A stretch of 64,000 bases of DNA from Rhodococcus sp. P-2 (GTDB lineage: Bacteria; Actinomycetota; Actinomycetes; Mycobacteriales; Mycobacteriaceae): positions 2,232,001 to 2,296,000 of the forward strand of contig NZ_CP066779.1 of assembly GCF_016598535.1 (NCBI RefSeq). The letters are read 5' to 3'. Numbering within the stretch: position 1 is the stretch's first letter; the number at the start of each line of letters is the position of its first letter. Positions 1 through 7,914 of the stretch are shown one piece after another. Made by a program: the position numbers and the translations under genes. Below the pieces are notes generated by a model. That model was not told the origin of the DNA and did no database searches. It saw only the letters and a list, made by a program, of their open reading frames with translations.

Positions 1-600
1 CTTGATCTTCCATTCCGACGTGTAGTCGTGCAGGCCGTTCTCGGAATCCTCGGGCATCAGGTGCAAGGTCACGGAGCTGCCCTGCGGCGCCTCGTTCACA
101 TGCTCGAGCGTGTACGTGCCTTCGCCGGTCGACTCCCAGCGCGTCGCGTGATCTTCACCGGCGCGACGGGTCAGCAACGTGACCTTGTCCGCCACCATGA
201 ACGTGGAGTAGAAGCCGATGCCGAACTGACCGATCAGTTCTTCGGATGCCGCTGCATCCTTGGCTTCCTTGAGCTTACGACGCACCTCGGCGGTGCCGGA
301 CTTGGCGAGCGTGCCGATCAGGTCGACGACCTCGTCACGCGACATTCCGATGCCGTTGTCGCGGATGGTCAGGGTGCGTGCCGCCTTGTCGATGTCGATC
401 TCGATATGCAGATCGGAGACGTCGACGTCGAGGTCTTTGTCCTGGTACGACTCGAGGCGGAGTTTGTCCAGCGCGTCCGAAGCGTTGGAGATCAACTCAC
501 GAAGGAAGCTGTCCTTGTTCGTATAGATTGAATGAACCATCAGATCCAGCAGCTGACGTGTTTCTGCTTGGAACTCGAGCTGCTCGGTATGCGCGGTCAC
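1..600 (-). CDS. htpG: Chaperone protein HtpG (Hsp90), N-terminal part
   Basis: Cytosolic ATP-dependent chaperone. Only the first 200 residues lie in the window; the rest runs off the left edge. They form the GHKL ATPase domain: the Asn helix ELISNASDAL at about residues 30-40, the DNGIGM ATP-lid motif, GTLAKSGT, and GQFGIGFYS. The start is the GTG at 598-600, preceded by a clear GAAAGG ribosome site, and gives MTAHTEQLEFQAETRQLL, the usual HtpG beginning. The upstream neighbour on the same strand ends at 732 behind a hairpin, so htpG probably has its own promoter in 601-681. I see no CIRCE element or HspR-type repeat there. Confidence 0.95.
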   Translation of the reverse strand, partial: MTAHTEQLEFQAETRQLLDLMVHSIYTNKDSFLRELISNASDALDKLRLESYQDKDLDVDVSDLHIEIDIDKAARTLTIRDNGIGMSRDEVVDLIGTLAKSGTAEVRRKLKEAKDAAASEELIGQFGIGFYSTFMVADKVTLLTRRAGEDHATRWESTGEGTYTLEHVNEAPQGSSVTLHLMPEDSENGLHDYTSEWKIK

Positions 601-681
601 TTCGATCCCTTTCTCTTCTCGGACTGATCACAGGGATTTTACTCGACCTCGAATACCGCGGGCCGGCCCCCGCACAGACAA

Positions 682-712
682 GGGAGGCCACGCGACCTGC
701 GCATGACCTCCC
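682..712 (-). terminator. Rho-independent-like hairpin after the acyl-CoA dehydrogenase operon
   Basis: On the minus strand, GGGAGGTCATGCG, a 5-base loop and CGCGTGGCCTCCC form a 13-bp stem with two G-U wobbles, followed by TTGTCTGT. It starts 19 bases after the stop codon of the dehydrogenase gene at 732 and lies between it and htpG, as expected for the end of that operon. The tail is only moderately U-rich, which is common in actinobacteria. Confidence 0.7.
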
Positions 713-731
713 GTTATCTTCACCCACCGAT

Positions 732-1865
732 CTACTCGGTGACGTTCACCATCGAATAGTTCGAGACGCCGCCGGCCAGCACCCTGAGGTGATCGTCCGA
801 AGCGCCCAGAGTGTGTTCGATGGCCACCAGCCGCGAGACGTAGTGCCCGACCGGATACTCGGCCGTCATTCCGATACCACCGTGCATCTGAATTGCTTCC
901 TGACCGATCTGATGCGCAGCGCGACCGACAGCCAGCTTCGCTCGCGACGCGATGGTCGGATCGATCACCCCGTCGGCGATGGCCATGGTGGCGTACAGAC
1001 TCATGCTGCTCGCCAGTTCGAGAGCGACGTACATGTCGGCCGCACGATGCGTCAGCGTCTGGAACTTCGCGAGCGGAACACCGAACTGCTTGCGCTGCTT
1101 CAGATAATCCGTCGTCAGTCGGAGCGCCTCGGCCATGATTCCGATGGCCTCGGCACACAGAGCTGCCTGCGCCCGGACCTCTGCTTCGACGATCGCCGCC
1201 GTGACATCGCCGCCCTCACCAAGTTGTTCGGCCGCGGCATCGGTGAACGTGAACTGCGCACCGCGACGGCCGTCGTGGGTGGCGTACGCAGTCCGGGTGA
1301 CACCCGCACCTTCTGCATCCACCAGGAAGAGCCCGGTGCCGCCGCCTGGAAGTGCGGCGCTGACGATCACGACGTGCGCGCTGTCGCCCTGCAGGACCGG
1401 GTTCTTGACGCCGGTGATCGTCCACCCCGATCCCGCCTGCGAGGCCGCGGTCGTGACAGTGGCGACCGGCCAGCGCGTGCCAGGTTCCGTATGGGCAAAG
1501 GCCGACAAAGTGGTTCCGTCGCTGAGCACCGGCAGGAGTCGCGCCCGCTGATCTGCCGAACCGATCGCAGCAATCAAACCGCCGGGGATCAGAACACCAC
1601 CCAAATACGGCTCGGGTGCAAGCGCGCGGCCCAGTTCGGTCATCACCACCATGGTCTCGACCGGCCCAGCGCCCATCCCGCCATCGGCCTCCGCGAATGG
1701 TAGGCCGAGCAGCCCGAGCTCTGCGAACTGCTTCCACACCGAGGCAGTCCATCCCTCGTCGGTGGCCGAGGTGGCGTTGCGCTTCTCTGCGTCGTAGCTG
1801 CGGCTGAGTAATTCGCGTGTTGTGTCGCGAAGCATCGTCTGTTCGTCGTCGAGTTCGAAATTCAT
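732..1865 (-). CDS. Acyl-CoA dehydrogenase family protein, small (PimD-like) subunit
   Basis: A 377-residue FAD-dependent acyl-CoA dehydrogenase fold starting MNFELDDEQTMLRDT. The C-terminal helical domain is recognisable (LKQRKQFGVPLAKFQ, IQMHGGIGMTAEYPVGHY). The position that carries the catalytic Glu in isovaleryl-CoA-dehydrogenase-type enzymes is not an ER-G motif here, whereas the upstream partner has NERTG. Actinobacterial FadE pairs of this kind form alpha2beta2 tetramers in which only one chain supplies the base, so I infer that this is the non-catalytic chain of a heteromer. It is separated from the large-subunit gene by 9 bases and is the last gene of the MaoC-FadE-FadE operon. The substrate is unknown; a medium or long dicarboxyl-CoA, aromatic or terpenoid acyl-CoA are all possible. 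Confidence 0.88.
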   Translation of the reverse strand: MNFELDDEQTMLRDTTRELLSRSYDAEKRNATSATDEGWTASVWKQFAELGLLGLPFAEADGGMGAGPVETMVVMTELGRALAPEPYLGGVLIPGGLIAAIGSADQRARLLPVLSDGTTLSAFAHTEPGTRWPVATVTTAASQAGSGWTITGVKNPVLQGDSAHVVIVSAALPGGGTGLFLVDAEGAGVTRTAYATHDGRRGAQFTFTDAAAEQLGEGGDVTAAIVEAEVRAQAALCAEAIGIMAEALRLTTDYLKQRKQFGVPLAKFQTLTHRAADMYVALELASSMSLYATMAIADGVIDPTIASRAKLAVGRAAHQIGQEAIQMHGGIGMTAEYPVGHYVSRLVAIEHTLGASDDHLRVLAGGVSNYSMVNVTE

Positions 1866-1874
1866 GTCACACGC

Positions 1875-3047
1875 TCACAATCCGAGGATCGAGGAGGCAA
1901 TGATGGAGCGCTGCACCTCACTTGATCCGCTGTAGATGGAAACCTTCCGGTAGTTCAAGTAGCGCGGCGCCGCCTGCTGCGCCCACTCCGGCGAGTCGAT
2001 GTCGGCGATATCTACCGGCAGTGAGTCCGGCCCGGCAACGTCCATCAGCAATTCCGTTGCTGCCTGCTGCAATTCGGAGCCGCGGAGTTTGAGCAGCGAG
2101 GACGCCGGATTCGGCTTTCCGTCTGCCGAACTCGCCACAACTCGCAGTTGAGTTAGATCCAGTGCAAGCAATTCGTTTTCCAACTCGGCCAATCGAGCCG
2201 CGAACAACGGATCCTCGAGGAGGGTGCCCGTTCCGACGCGAACCTCCCGCGCCTTCTCTTTTGCCGTGGCGACAAGGGTTTTGGAGAACCCGACCCGTGT
2301 GACCCCCGTGCGTTCGTTGCCGAGCAGGAACTTGGCGTAGTCCCAGCCCTTGTTCTCCTCGCCGACAAGATTTTCCGCAGGTACGCGGACGTTGTCGAAG
2401 AACACTTCGTTGACCTCGACGCTGCCGTCGATCAGTTTGATGGGACGAACCGTGATGCCAGGAGTCGCCAGATCGATGAGCAGGAACGAAATTCCTGCCT
2501 GACGCTTCTGGGCACTGGCATCTGTCCGCACCAGACAGAAGATCCACTCGGCGTGCTGCGCGAGAGTAGTCCACGTCTTCTGACCGTTGACGATGTAATC
2601 CGCGCCGTCACGGACAGCGGCCGTCTTGAGTGAAGCGAGATCCGAGCCTGCTTCTGGTTCCGAAAAACCCTGGCACCACCAGATATCGGCGTTGGCCGTC
2701 GCCGGGAGAAACTTCTCCTTCTGCTCCTGCGAGCCGAAGGCCGCGATAACGGGCCCAACCATGCTCACGTTGAACGGCAACGGGTTGGGTACCGACGCCA
2801 ACTGCATTTCCTCGGAATAGATGTGGCGCTGTACCGGAGTCCAGTCCTTGCCGCCCCATTCGACCGGCCAGTGCGGAACCGCCAGTCCGTGAGCGTTCAG
2901 AATCTGTTGGCCCGAAACGATATCTTCACGCGTCAGCTTTCCGAATCCTGCTGCACGTGCACGAAGTTCGGGCGAAAATTCTGTGGTGAAGAACTTTCGC
3001 ATCTCCTCGCGGAACGCAACTTCCTCACCGGTCAATTCGAGATTCAT
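1875..3047 (-). CDS. Acyl-CoA dehydrogenase family protein, large (PimC-like) subunit
   Basis: A 390-residue acyl-CoA dehydrogenase that introduces the alpha,beta double bond in an acyl-CoA using FAD. Visible family signatures are WWCQGFSEPEAGSDLASL (flavin/substrate loop), NGQKTWTTLAQHAEW, and the C-terminal IYSGSSEVQR. The Glu found in MCAD-type IYEGTS is Ser here, but NERTGVTRVGF carries the alternative catalytic Glu of the isovaleryl-CoA-dehydrogenase type. Length and order match the large subunit of two-chain enzymes such as pimeloyl-CoA dehydrogenase, with the small subunit directly downstream. The gene follows the MaoC hydratase gene by 28 bases; desaturation then hydration would be successive beta-oxidation steps. 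Confidence 0.9.
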   Translation of the reverse strand: MNLELTGEEVAFREEMRKFFTTEFSPELRARAAGFGKLTREDIVSGQQILNAHGLAVPHWPVEWGGKDWTPVQRHIYSEEMQLASVPNPLPFNVSMVGPVIAAFGSQEQKEKFLPATANADIWWCQGFSEPEAGSDLASLKTAAVRDGADYIVNGQKTWTTLAQHAEWIFCLVRTDASAQKRQAGISFLLIDLATPGITVRPIKLIDGSVEVNEVFFDNVRVPAENLVGEENKGWDYAKFLLGNERTGVTRVGFSKTLVATAKEKAREVRVGTGTLLEDPLFAARLAELENELLALDLTQLRVVASSADGKPNPASSLLKLRGSELQQAATELLMDVAGPDSLPVDIADIDSPEWAQQAAPRYLNYRKVSIYSGSSEVQRSIIASSILGL

Positions 3048-3075
3048 GTGGAGTCTGCTTTCTTATGTCAGGAAT

Positions 3076-3537
3076 TCAGAACAAGATTCGTGCGACGGTC
3101 TGCGCAACAACGGCGGGCTTGTCCACGCCTTCGATCTCGACGGTGTTGGTGATCTGACTCTGCAGCGAACCGTTCGGCAACTCTTCGATCGCGGAGAGCA
3201 CTGCAGTGTTTCGAACCATGGCTCCGACCGGCACCGGACTCGGGAATCGAACCTTGTCGGACCCGTAGTTGATGACCATCTTCGCCCCGTCGATGCGGTA
3301 CACGGACTTCGACAGAAGCGGCAGGAGCGAGAGGGTCAGATACCCGTGGGCAATCGGACCACCGAAAGGTGATTCACGCCTTGCCCTTTCGTCGTCGACG
3401 TGGATCCACTGATGATCACCGGTCGCGTCGGCGAATTGATGGACCATCTCGCGGGTGACCTCGACCCACTCGCTCGAGCCCAGCGTTTCACCGACCGCCC
3501 CCAGGAGATCTGACTTGTTCTCGAACACCCGTGTCAT
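3076..3537 (-). CDS. MaoC family dehydratase (enoyl-CoA hydratase 2 type)
   Basis: A single hot-dog-fold protein of 153 residues with the hydratase-2 motif FADATGDHQWIHVDDERA near residues 36-53, including the Asp and His of the active site, and the GGPIAHGYLTLSLLP segment. It should hydrate the trans-2-enoyl-CoA made by the two downstream acyl-CoA dehydrogenases. The chosen start, MTRVFENKSD, has GGAGG five bases upstream; an in-frame start eight codons earlier lacks this. First gene of a three-gene operon, divergent from a TetR regulator whose gene starts 94 bases away. Confidence 0.9.
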   Translation of the reverse strand: MTRVFENKSDLLGAVGETLGSSEWVEVTREMVHQFADATGDHQWIHVDDERARRESPFGGPIAHGYLTLSLLPLLSKSVYRIDGAKMVINYGSDKVRFPSPVPVGAMVRNTAVLSAIEELPNGSLQSQITNTVEIEGVDKPAVVAQTVARILF

Positions 3538-3557
3538 CTGATCCTCCACGTTCCCGA

Positions 3558-3594
3558 ACACTGTTAGGTTAATTGGATAATAAACTCACAGTGT
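3558..3594. promoter_or_regulatory. Inverted repeat between the MaoC operon and its TetR gene
   Basis: ACACTGT at 3558-3564 and ACAGTGT at 3588-3594 are perfect 7-bp inverted arms separated by 23 AT-rich bases that include TTAATTGGATAATAAA. The site lies in the divergent intergenic region and is a plausible operator for the TetR protein encoded at 3632. The arm spacing is wide for a single TetR dimer, so it may instead be two half-sites. Confidence 0.35.
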
Positions 3595-3631
3595 AAGGTT
3601 GTCCAGTACTCAGACGAAAGGTTTCTGTGCG

Positions 3632-4270
3632 ATGGCGCGACCGCGGGTTCCACTCCTGAGCAAGCCGATCATCAGGGACACCGCCCTGAAACTGGTGGAC
3701 GAGCACGGTTTGACAGACTTCTCGATGCGCAAACTCGCCACCGTCCTCGGCGTGCAGGCACCGTCGCTGTACAGCCACTACGCCAACAAGGACGAATTGC
3801 TCGACGACGTCGCGAACGTCATCATGGAGTCCGTCGACGTGAGCGGCTTCGACTCAGACGATTGGCGCGGTGCGCTGCGCACGTGGGCGCGGTCCTACCA
3901 TGCGGCCCTGGGCAAGCATCCCAACATCGTTCCCTACTTGGCCTACGGTCCGAGCGTCAGGCCCATCGCCCTTGACCGCGCCAACGCCATACATGGCGGC
4001 CTGGTGCGGGCCGGATGGCCGCAGCGCACGGCAACGCTGATCGGCGCTTCCGTCAAGTACGTGGTCATGGGTGCTGCGACAGCGACGTTCTCCGGCGGAT
4101 TCGTGGACGATCCGGCGATCTACGCCGAGCGTTACCCGCACCTCACGCGAGCACACCTGCTACGCGAGCGTGCTGCGGAAATCGACGGTGCCAGTTTCGA
4201 ACTCGCGCTGGAATCCCTGTTGGACGGGCTGGAAGCCAAATATGCACTTCTGCCACGAACTTCGAAGTAA
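3632..4270 (+). CDS. TetR/AcrR family transcriptional regulator
   Basis: A 212-residue regulator. The N-terminal helix-turn-helix is clear: IIRDTALKLVDEHGLTDFSM, then LATVLGVQAPSLYSHYANKDELLDDV. The C-terminal ligand-binding domain is all-helical (AYGPSVRPIALDRANAIHGGLVRAGWP). The ATG start MARPRVPLLSK has GAAAGG about ten bases upstream; an earlier TTG in frame at 3599 is less convincing. It is divergent from the MaoC/FadE/FadE operon and is the obvious candidate for its acyl-CoA-responsive repressor, but the ligand is unknown. Confidence 0.9.
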   Translation: MARPRVPLLSKPIIRDTALKLVDEHGLTDFSMRKLATVLGVQAPSLYSHYANKDELLDDVANVIMESVDVSGFDSDDWRGALRTWARSYHAALGKHPNIVPYLAYGPSVRPIALDRANAIHGGLVRAGWPQRTATLIGASVKYVVMGAATATFSGGFVDDPAIYAERYPHLTRAHLLRERAAEIDGASFELALESLLDGLEAKYALLPRTSK

Positions 4271-4289
4271 TGCCTGAAATTGGGAGTCG

Positions 4290-4736
4290 CTACTTTCGAT
4301 CAAGCGCGCCGAGCATCGCGACGAAGGCTGCCTGACGATCCCCGAGAGCGGCAAAGAATTCCCGGTCCGATGCTTCCACCGAGCGATTCGCCTTGCCTGC
4401 CAAGGTCGCACCCGTCTGGGTCACCACCAGTGAACGCGCCCGGGCATCGGTCGGGTGTGGACGTCGTTCGACAAACCCTTTGGATTCGAGGGTCCGTATC
4501 ACCTGTGACGTCATCATCGGATCGGTGCGCGCATACTCGGCAAGATCGCGTTGAGTTATCGGCGTTTCCGCGTCCAGCCAGGTCAGAGCGGCGAGCAGAA
4601 CGAACTGCACGTGAGTCAGGTCGAAGGGCCGCAGCGCCGCGCGAATCGAGGCCTGCCAAGCATTGGTGACACGCCACAACATCAGACCCGGACTGTCGCC
4701 CGCGTTCTCGAAGTCGGTTTCCAGTTTCTTCGCCAC
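4290..4736 (-). CDS. MarR family transcriptional regulator
   Basis: A 148-residue winged-helix protein: FDLTHVQFVLLAALTWL, the recognition segment ITQRDLAEYARTDPMMTSQVIRTLESKGFVERRPHPTDARA and the wing with the DxR salt-bridge motif, then a C-terminal dimerisation helix. It is the second gene after the EVE-domain gene (12-base gap, same strand), suggesting a two-gene operon. It converges with the TetR gene ending at 4270. The ligand and targets cannot be read from the sequence. Confidence 0.9.
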   Translation of the reverse strand: MAKKLETDFENAGDSPGLMLWRVTNAWQASIRAALRPFDLTHVQFVLLAALTWLDAETPITQRDLAEYARTDPMMTSQVIRTLESKGFVERRPHPTDARARSLVVTQTGATLAGKANRSVEASDREFFAALGDRQAAFVAMLGALDRK

Positions 4737-4748
4737 AGCGTCAGTGTG

Positions 4749-5153
4749 TCATCTCGTTGTCGAGCGCAGAATCTCGACGTCGTTGCCATCCAACGGAATC
4801 AAGCCTCGACGCAGTTGATACCCCCAGTTCGGCGTCGAGGTCAATGCCAAACGACTCCGAACTGCCTCGAGAGGAACGGGCGCGAACTCCTCGTATCGCA
4901 CTCGACGCCGAAACGGCTTGAAGCACCCCTCGTCCGCCTGCCAGATCTCACCCTCTTCGATCACACCGAGGGCTGTGAACTCGCGCAACGGATCTCGATC
5001 ACCAAGGGACTCGACCGGCGAATAGTAGACAAGCACATCGCCCGCCTTCATCCGCGCCAATCCGGACCTCTTCCCGTGCCCGATCTGTGCGATTCCGAGA
5101 TCCACTGCGTGACGCACATGTTCGGCAGAGACAACCCCCAACCAGGCGTTCAT
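4749..5153 (-). CDS. EVE domain-containing protein (UPF0310 family)
   Basis: A 134-residue single-domain protein of the EVE/PUA-like superfamily: MNAWLGVVSAEHV at the start, GIAQIGHGKRSGLARMKAGDVLVYYSPVE in the middle, and a C-terminal WGYQLRRGLIPLD segment. EVE domains fold like PUA and YTH domains and are thought to bind modified bases in DNA or RNA; the stand-alone bacterial members have no settled role. It precedes a MarR gene in a likely operon and is divergent from the TetR gene at 5299. Confidence 0.85.
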   Translation of the reverse strand: MNAWLGVVSAEHVRHAVDLGIAQIGHGKRSGLARMKAGDVLVYYSPVESLGDRDPLREFTALGVIEEGEIWQADEGCFKPFRRRVRYEEFAPVPLEAVRSRLALTSTPNWGYQLRRGLIPLDGNDVEILRSTTR

Positions 5154-5237
5154 CGCCGACCACCTGGCGAACCGATCGCAAGTTCAATCATGAATTTAGT
5201 ATGCGCGCTTATTATATTCCGCGCAACAGATCGTCTA

Positions 5238-5285
5238 TTGAACGTGTTCAACTTCTGGGCGTACGCTGAACTTGAACACGTTCAA
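5238..5285 (+). promoter_or_regulatory. Promoter with twin 14-bp operators for the TetR/epimerase operon
   Basis: TTGAACGTGTTCAA at 5238-5251 and its exact reverse complement TTGAACACGTTCAA at 5272-5285 are each 6-bp inverted repeats around two bases, centred 34 bp apart. A sigma-70-like promoter fits between them: -35 TTGAAC (5238-5243, inside the first site), an 18-bp spacer, and -10 TACGCT (5262-5267). The second site covers the start region. This is the classic layout for autorepression by the TetR protein encoded 13 bases further on. Confidence 0.72.
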
Positions 5286-5298
5286 AGAAGGGGAGCCC

Positions 5299-5976
5299 AT
5301 GAGCAGTCGCGGGATCGAAACCAGGGAAAAGCTGGTGGAAACAGCTTTGCGGCTCTTCCGCGACGAGGGCTTCGCAGCGACGACCATGCGCAAGATCGCG
5401 ACTGAGGCAGGTGTCTCCCTCGGAAATGCCTACTACTACTTCGCCAGCAAGGACGAACTGGTTCACGAGCTGTATCTCGTCATCCAACGTGATCACCGAG
5501 AGCGTGCGCTTCCACTCCTGCGGCAAGGTGGCTCACTCGCGGAAAATCTCGCGATCGTTCTGCACACCGGACTCGATGTCATGGGGCCATATCACGGGTT
5601 CGGTGGCGCGTTTCTGCACGTTGCCCTACCAACCGCATCGCCGTCCAGCCCGTTCTCGGCCGAGTCGAGCGATGCGAGATCGATGGCCGTCGAATTGATG
5701 CGCGAAGCACTGGCGGCGTCGAAGCAGAAGACGCCGGCGTCATTGGAGACCCAGCTCCCCACACTCTTGTGGCTCAGCTATCTGGGCGTGACGCTGCATT
5801 GGGTCACCGACTCGTCTCCGGGGCAAACGCGCACTCGTTCCCTGGTCGACGGACTGGTCCCGATCATCGCGAAAACACTCGCCCTCGCCCGGCTACCGGT
5901 GGCCCGCGGCCTGGTCGGTGACGTCGCCGCCCTGATGACCAAAGTCGTTTCTCCAGAGGGGAACACAAAATCATGA
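5299..5976 (+). CDS. TetR/AcrR family transcriptional regulator
   Basis: A 225-residue regulator with a standard N-terminal DNA-binding domain (TREKLVETALRLFRDEGF, then KIATEAGVSLGNAYYYFASKDELVHELY) and a helical effector domain. The ATG start MSSRGIETREK follows AAGGGGAG. An upstream in-frame start at 5272 would lie inside the operator, so I reject it. Its stop codon overlaps the start of the downstream epimerase gene by 4 bases (ATGA), so the two are translationally coupled. It probably represses its own operon through the twin operators just upstream. Confidence 0.92.
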   Translation: MSSRGIETREKLVETALRLFRDEGFAATTMRKIATEAGVSLGNAYYYFASKDELVHELYLVIQRDHRERALPLLRQGGSLAENLAIVLHTGLDVMGPYHGFGGAFLHVALPTASPSSPFSAESSDARSMAVELMREALAASKQKTPASLETQLPTLLWLSYLGVTLHWVTDSSPGQTRTRSLVDGLVPIIAKTLALARLPVARGLVGDVAALMTKVVSPEGNTKS

Positions 5977-6893
5977 AGACTGTCGTTGTATCCGGCGCGT
6001 CGGGCTACATAGGGCAATCTCTCGTTCGAGCGCTCGAACCCAACGGGGTGGACGTACGAACGATCGGCCGGGGAGGAACGAGCGATGCCACCTGGTCCGA
6101 CGAGCAAGGTGTTGCCGACGTACTCAGCGGCGCGGATCTGCTGATCAACCTCGCCGGACGCTCTGTGAGCTGCCGATACAACAAGCGCAATGCCGACGAA
6201 ATCTTCTCCTCCCGCATGGAAACGACCGCACTGTTGGGTCGCGCACTGGCCCGTACGCCGCAGCCACCATCGCTCTGGGCGAATGCCAGTACCGGCACGA
6301 TCTACCGAGACGCGCGGGATCGACCGATGGACGAGAAGAACGGCGAACTGGGTAAGGGATTCTCCGTCTCTGTCGCGCGAGCGTGGGAGCACGAATTGTT
6401 CTCCGCCCCAACCCCGGTTCGAAAAGTAGCGCTACGAATGTCGATCGTTCTCGGAGCCGGCGGCGGAGCAATCAACCCTTTCGTCAACCTGGCCCGAACA
6501 GGCTTCGGAGGACGAATGGGCGACGGACGACAAATGTTCAGCTGGATACACATTTCCGATGTCGTTCGCTCGATCATCCACATCTACGAGCATCCGGAGA
6601 TCTCAGGCCCCGTCAATATCGCATCCCCGTATCCGGTAACCAACACCGACATGATGCGGATGGTACGAGCGAAACTTGGCCGACAATACGGGTTTCCGAC
6701 GCCGGGCTGGATGCTCGAGTTCGGCGCGCGAATCATCCGCACCGAGGCTGAACTGGTGACGAAGAGTCGCTGGGTTTCACCAGGGGTGCTCGCGGACAGC
6801 GGCTTCCAGTATCAATTTCCGACGTTGGAGTCTGCGCTGGAACAGATCGCTCAGGAGACCCCGCGAGGGCTGCTTCCGGTGACACTTGGCTGA
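5973..6893 (+). CDS. TIGR01777-type NAD(P)-dependent epimerase/SDR family protein
   Basis: A 306-residue extended SDR with the N-terminal Rossmann motif VVVSGASGYIGQSL. Features of the SDR39U1/TIGR01777 group are INLAGRSVSCRYNKRN, the STGTIYRD segment, and the C-terminal DUF1731-like stretch PTPGWMLEFGARI. The usual SDR active-site YxxxK is not conserved, as in most members of this group, and the reaction is not established. It is translated in overlap with the TetR gene and thus under that repressor. Its last 43 bases overlap the convergent flavoenzyme gene. Confidence 0.85.
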   Translation: MKTVVVSGASGYIGQSLVRALEPNGVDVRTIGRGGTSDATWSDEQGVADVLSGADLLINLAGRSVSCRYNKRNADEIFSSRMETTALLGRALARTPQPPSLWANASTGTIYRDARDRPMDEKNGELGKGFSVSVARAWEHELFSAPTPVRKVALRMSIVLGAGGGAINPFVNLARTGFGGRMGDGRQMFSWIHISDVVRSIIHIYEHPEISGPVNIASPYPVTNTDMMRMVRAKLGRQYGFPTPGWMLEFGARIIRTEAELVTKSRWVSPGVLADSGFQYQFPTLESALEQIAQETPRGLLPVTLG

Positions 6894-7819
6894 AGTTCGG
6901 TCGCGGTCGCGACCGCTCGCACGATATCCTGCTCGAGCAGATAGTGATTGAGTGCAATCGCAGCCTTCGACCCAGCGGCGGCGGCGGTGATCAACTGTGC
7001 AGGCGAGTCCGACACGTTCCCGGCGGCCCACACACCAGGCGTGCTGGTACTTCCCGCAGGATCAGTTACCACCCAACCATTTTCGTCAGCGTCACATCCC
7101 AGGTCAGTCAGCAAAGCGTCGCGTGGAACAAACCGTGGACCGACAAACACCACACTCCGCGGAACAACCTGACCGGAGGCCAGCTCGACGCCGTCCAATC
7201 GACCGTCTGCCACCGAGACCCCGGCCACGTCGCCTTCTACGATGCGAATCCCCCTGACAGTCAGCCGATCCCGCTCGGTGCCGGTCAGCTCGATGCGATT
7301 CGGAAAGAAGACAACATCGTCCGACCATTGGCGCACCAACGACGCCTGATGAATCGTGAAGGGCCTGTTGTCACCACCGAGTACACCGATCGGCGTATCA
7401 CGAACCTCGTACCCGTGACAGTAGGGACAATGCAAAACGTCGACTCCCCAGCGATCCTGCAGCCCAGCGATGTTCGGCAGCTCGTCACGTAACCCCGTCG
7501 CCACCAGAACAGTCCGTGCCTCCAGCGACGCAGTCGCGTCGGTTTGCACAAGAAATCCACCGTCGTCCGTTCGCTCGATTCCGATTGCGGTGCCAGTCGT
7601 CACTTCGCCGCCGTACTCGAGAACCTCCTTGCGGCCGGCCGCAAGTAATTGCCTAGGACTCTCACCGTCCCGCGTCAGGTACCCGTGCAGGTGCTCGGAG
7701 ACACCATTGCGCGGGTTACCAGCATCGACGATCATCACTCGCCGCCGAGCCCGAGCCAGAACAAGCGCGGCACTCAACCCCGCCGCACCGCCACCGACAA
7801 TCACCACATCGAACCTCAT
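6851..7819 (-). CDS. NAD(P)/FAD-dependent oxidoreductase, thioredoxin-reductase-like
   Basis: About 322 residues. FAD-binding GxGxxG is at residues 9-14 (VIVGGGAAGLSAAL), an ATG motif follows (VLVATGLRDELP), and the redox-active pair is C131-P-Y-C134 in HCPYCHGYE. The C-terminal FAD motif ends VWAAGNVSDSPAQLITAAAAGS. The CPYC centre puts it with the low-molecular-weight thioredoxin-reductase family, but no thioredoxin gene is adjacent, so the electron acceptor is unknown. The start MRFDVVIVGG has GGGGGA four bases upstream; an earlier in-frame start 21 codons upstream lacks support. It is divergent from a MarR gene, with a palindrome between them. Confidence 0.87.
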   Translation of the reverse strand: MRFDVVIVGGGAAGLSAALVLARARRRVMIVDAGNPRNGVSEHLHGYLTRDGESPRQLLAAGRKEVLEYGGEVTTGTAIGIERTDDGGFLVQTDATASLEARTVLVATGLRDELPNIAGLQDRWGVDVLHCPYCHGYEVRDTPIGVLGGDNRPFTIHQASLVRQWSDDVVFFPNRIELTGTERDRLTVRGIRIVEGDVAGVSVADGRLDGVELASGQVVPRSVVFVGPRFVPRDALLTDLGCDADENGWVVTDPAGSTSTPGVWAAGNVSDSPAQLITAAAAGSKAAIALNHYLLEQDIVRAVATATELQPSVTGSSPRGVS

Positions 7820-7883
7820 GCACTCCCCCAGTCCCGCAGTTCGTCCCACCCCAGACGGTGAGCTATTCTGGCAATCTAGCAAA

Positions 7884-7903
7884 TTTGTTTACCAGTTAAC
7901 AAA
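7884..7903. promoter_or_regulatory. Candidate MarR operator between flavoenzyme and marR-type genes
   Basis: TTTGTTTACCAGTTAACAAA is an imperfect 20-bp palindrome (8 of 10 positions pair) in the 95-bp divergent intergenic region, 11 bases before the MarR start codon. Size and position suit a MarR dimer controlling both genes. Confidence 0.5.
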
Positions 7904-7914
7904 ACTGAGGAATC

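Noticed and set aside
601-681. CIRCE or HspR/HAIR element upstream of htpG
   Set aside because: No inverted repeat of either type is present in this interval.
378-1703. Long open frame (441 codons) on the plus strand
   Set aside because: It lies antisense to the small acyl-CoA dehydrogenase gene, is Arg-rich with no recognisable motif, and is the usual shadow frame in GC-rich DNA.
5238-5285. KstR operators
   Set aside because: Both sites fit the loose KstR core, but they straddle the promoter of an adjacent TetR gene that is not KstR, so an autoregulatory operator pair is the simpler reading. Kept only as a note.
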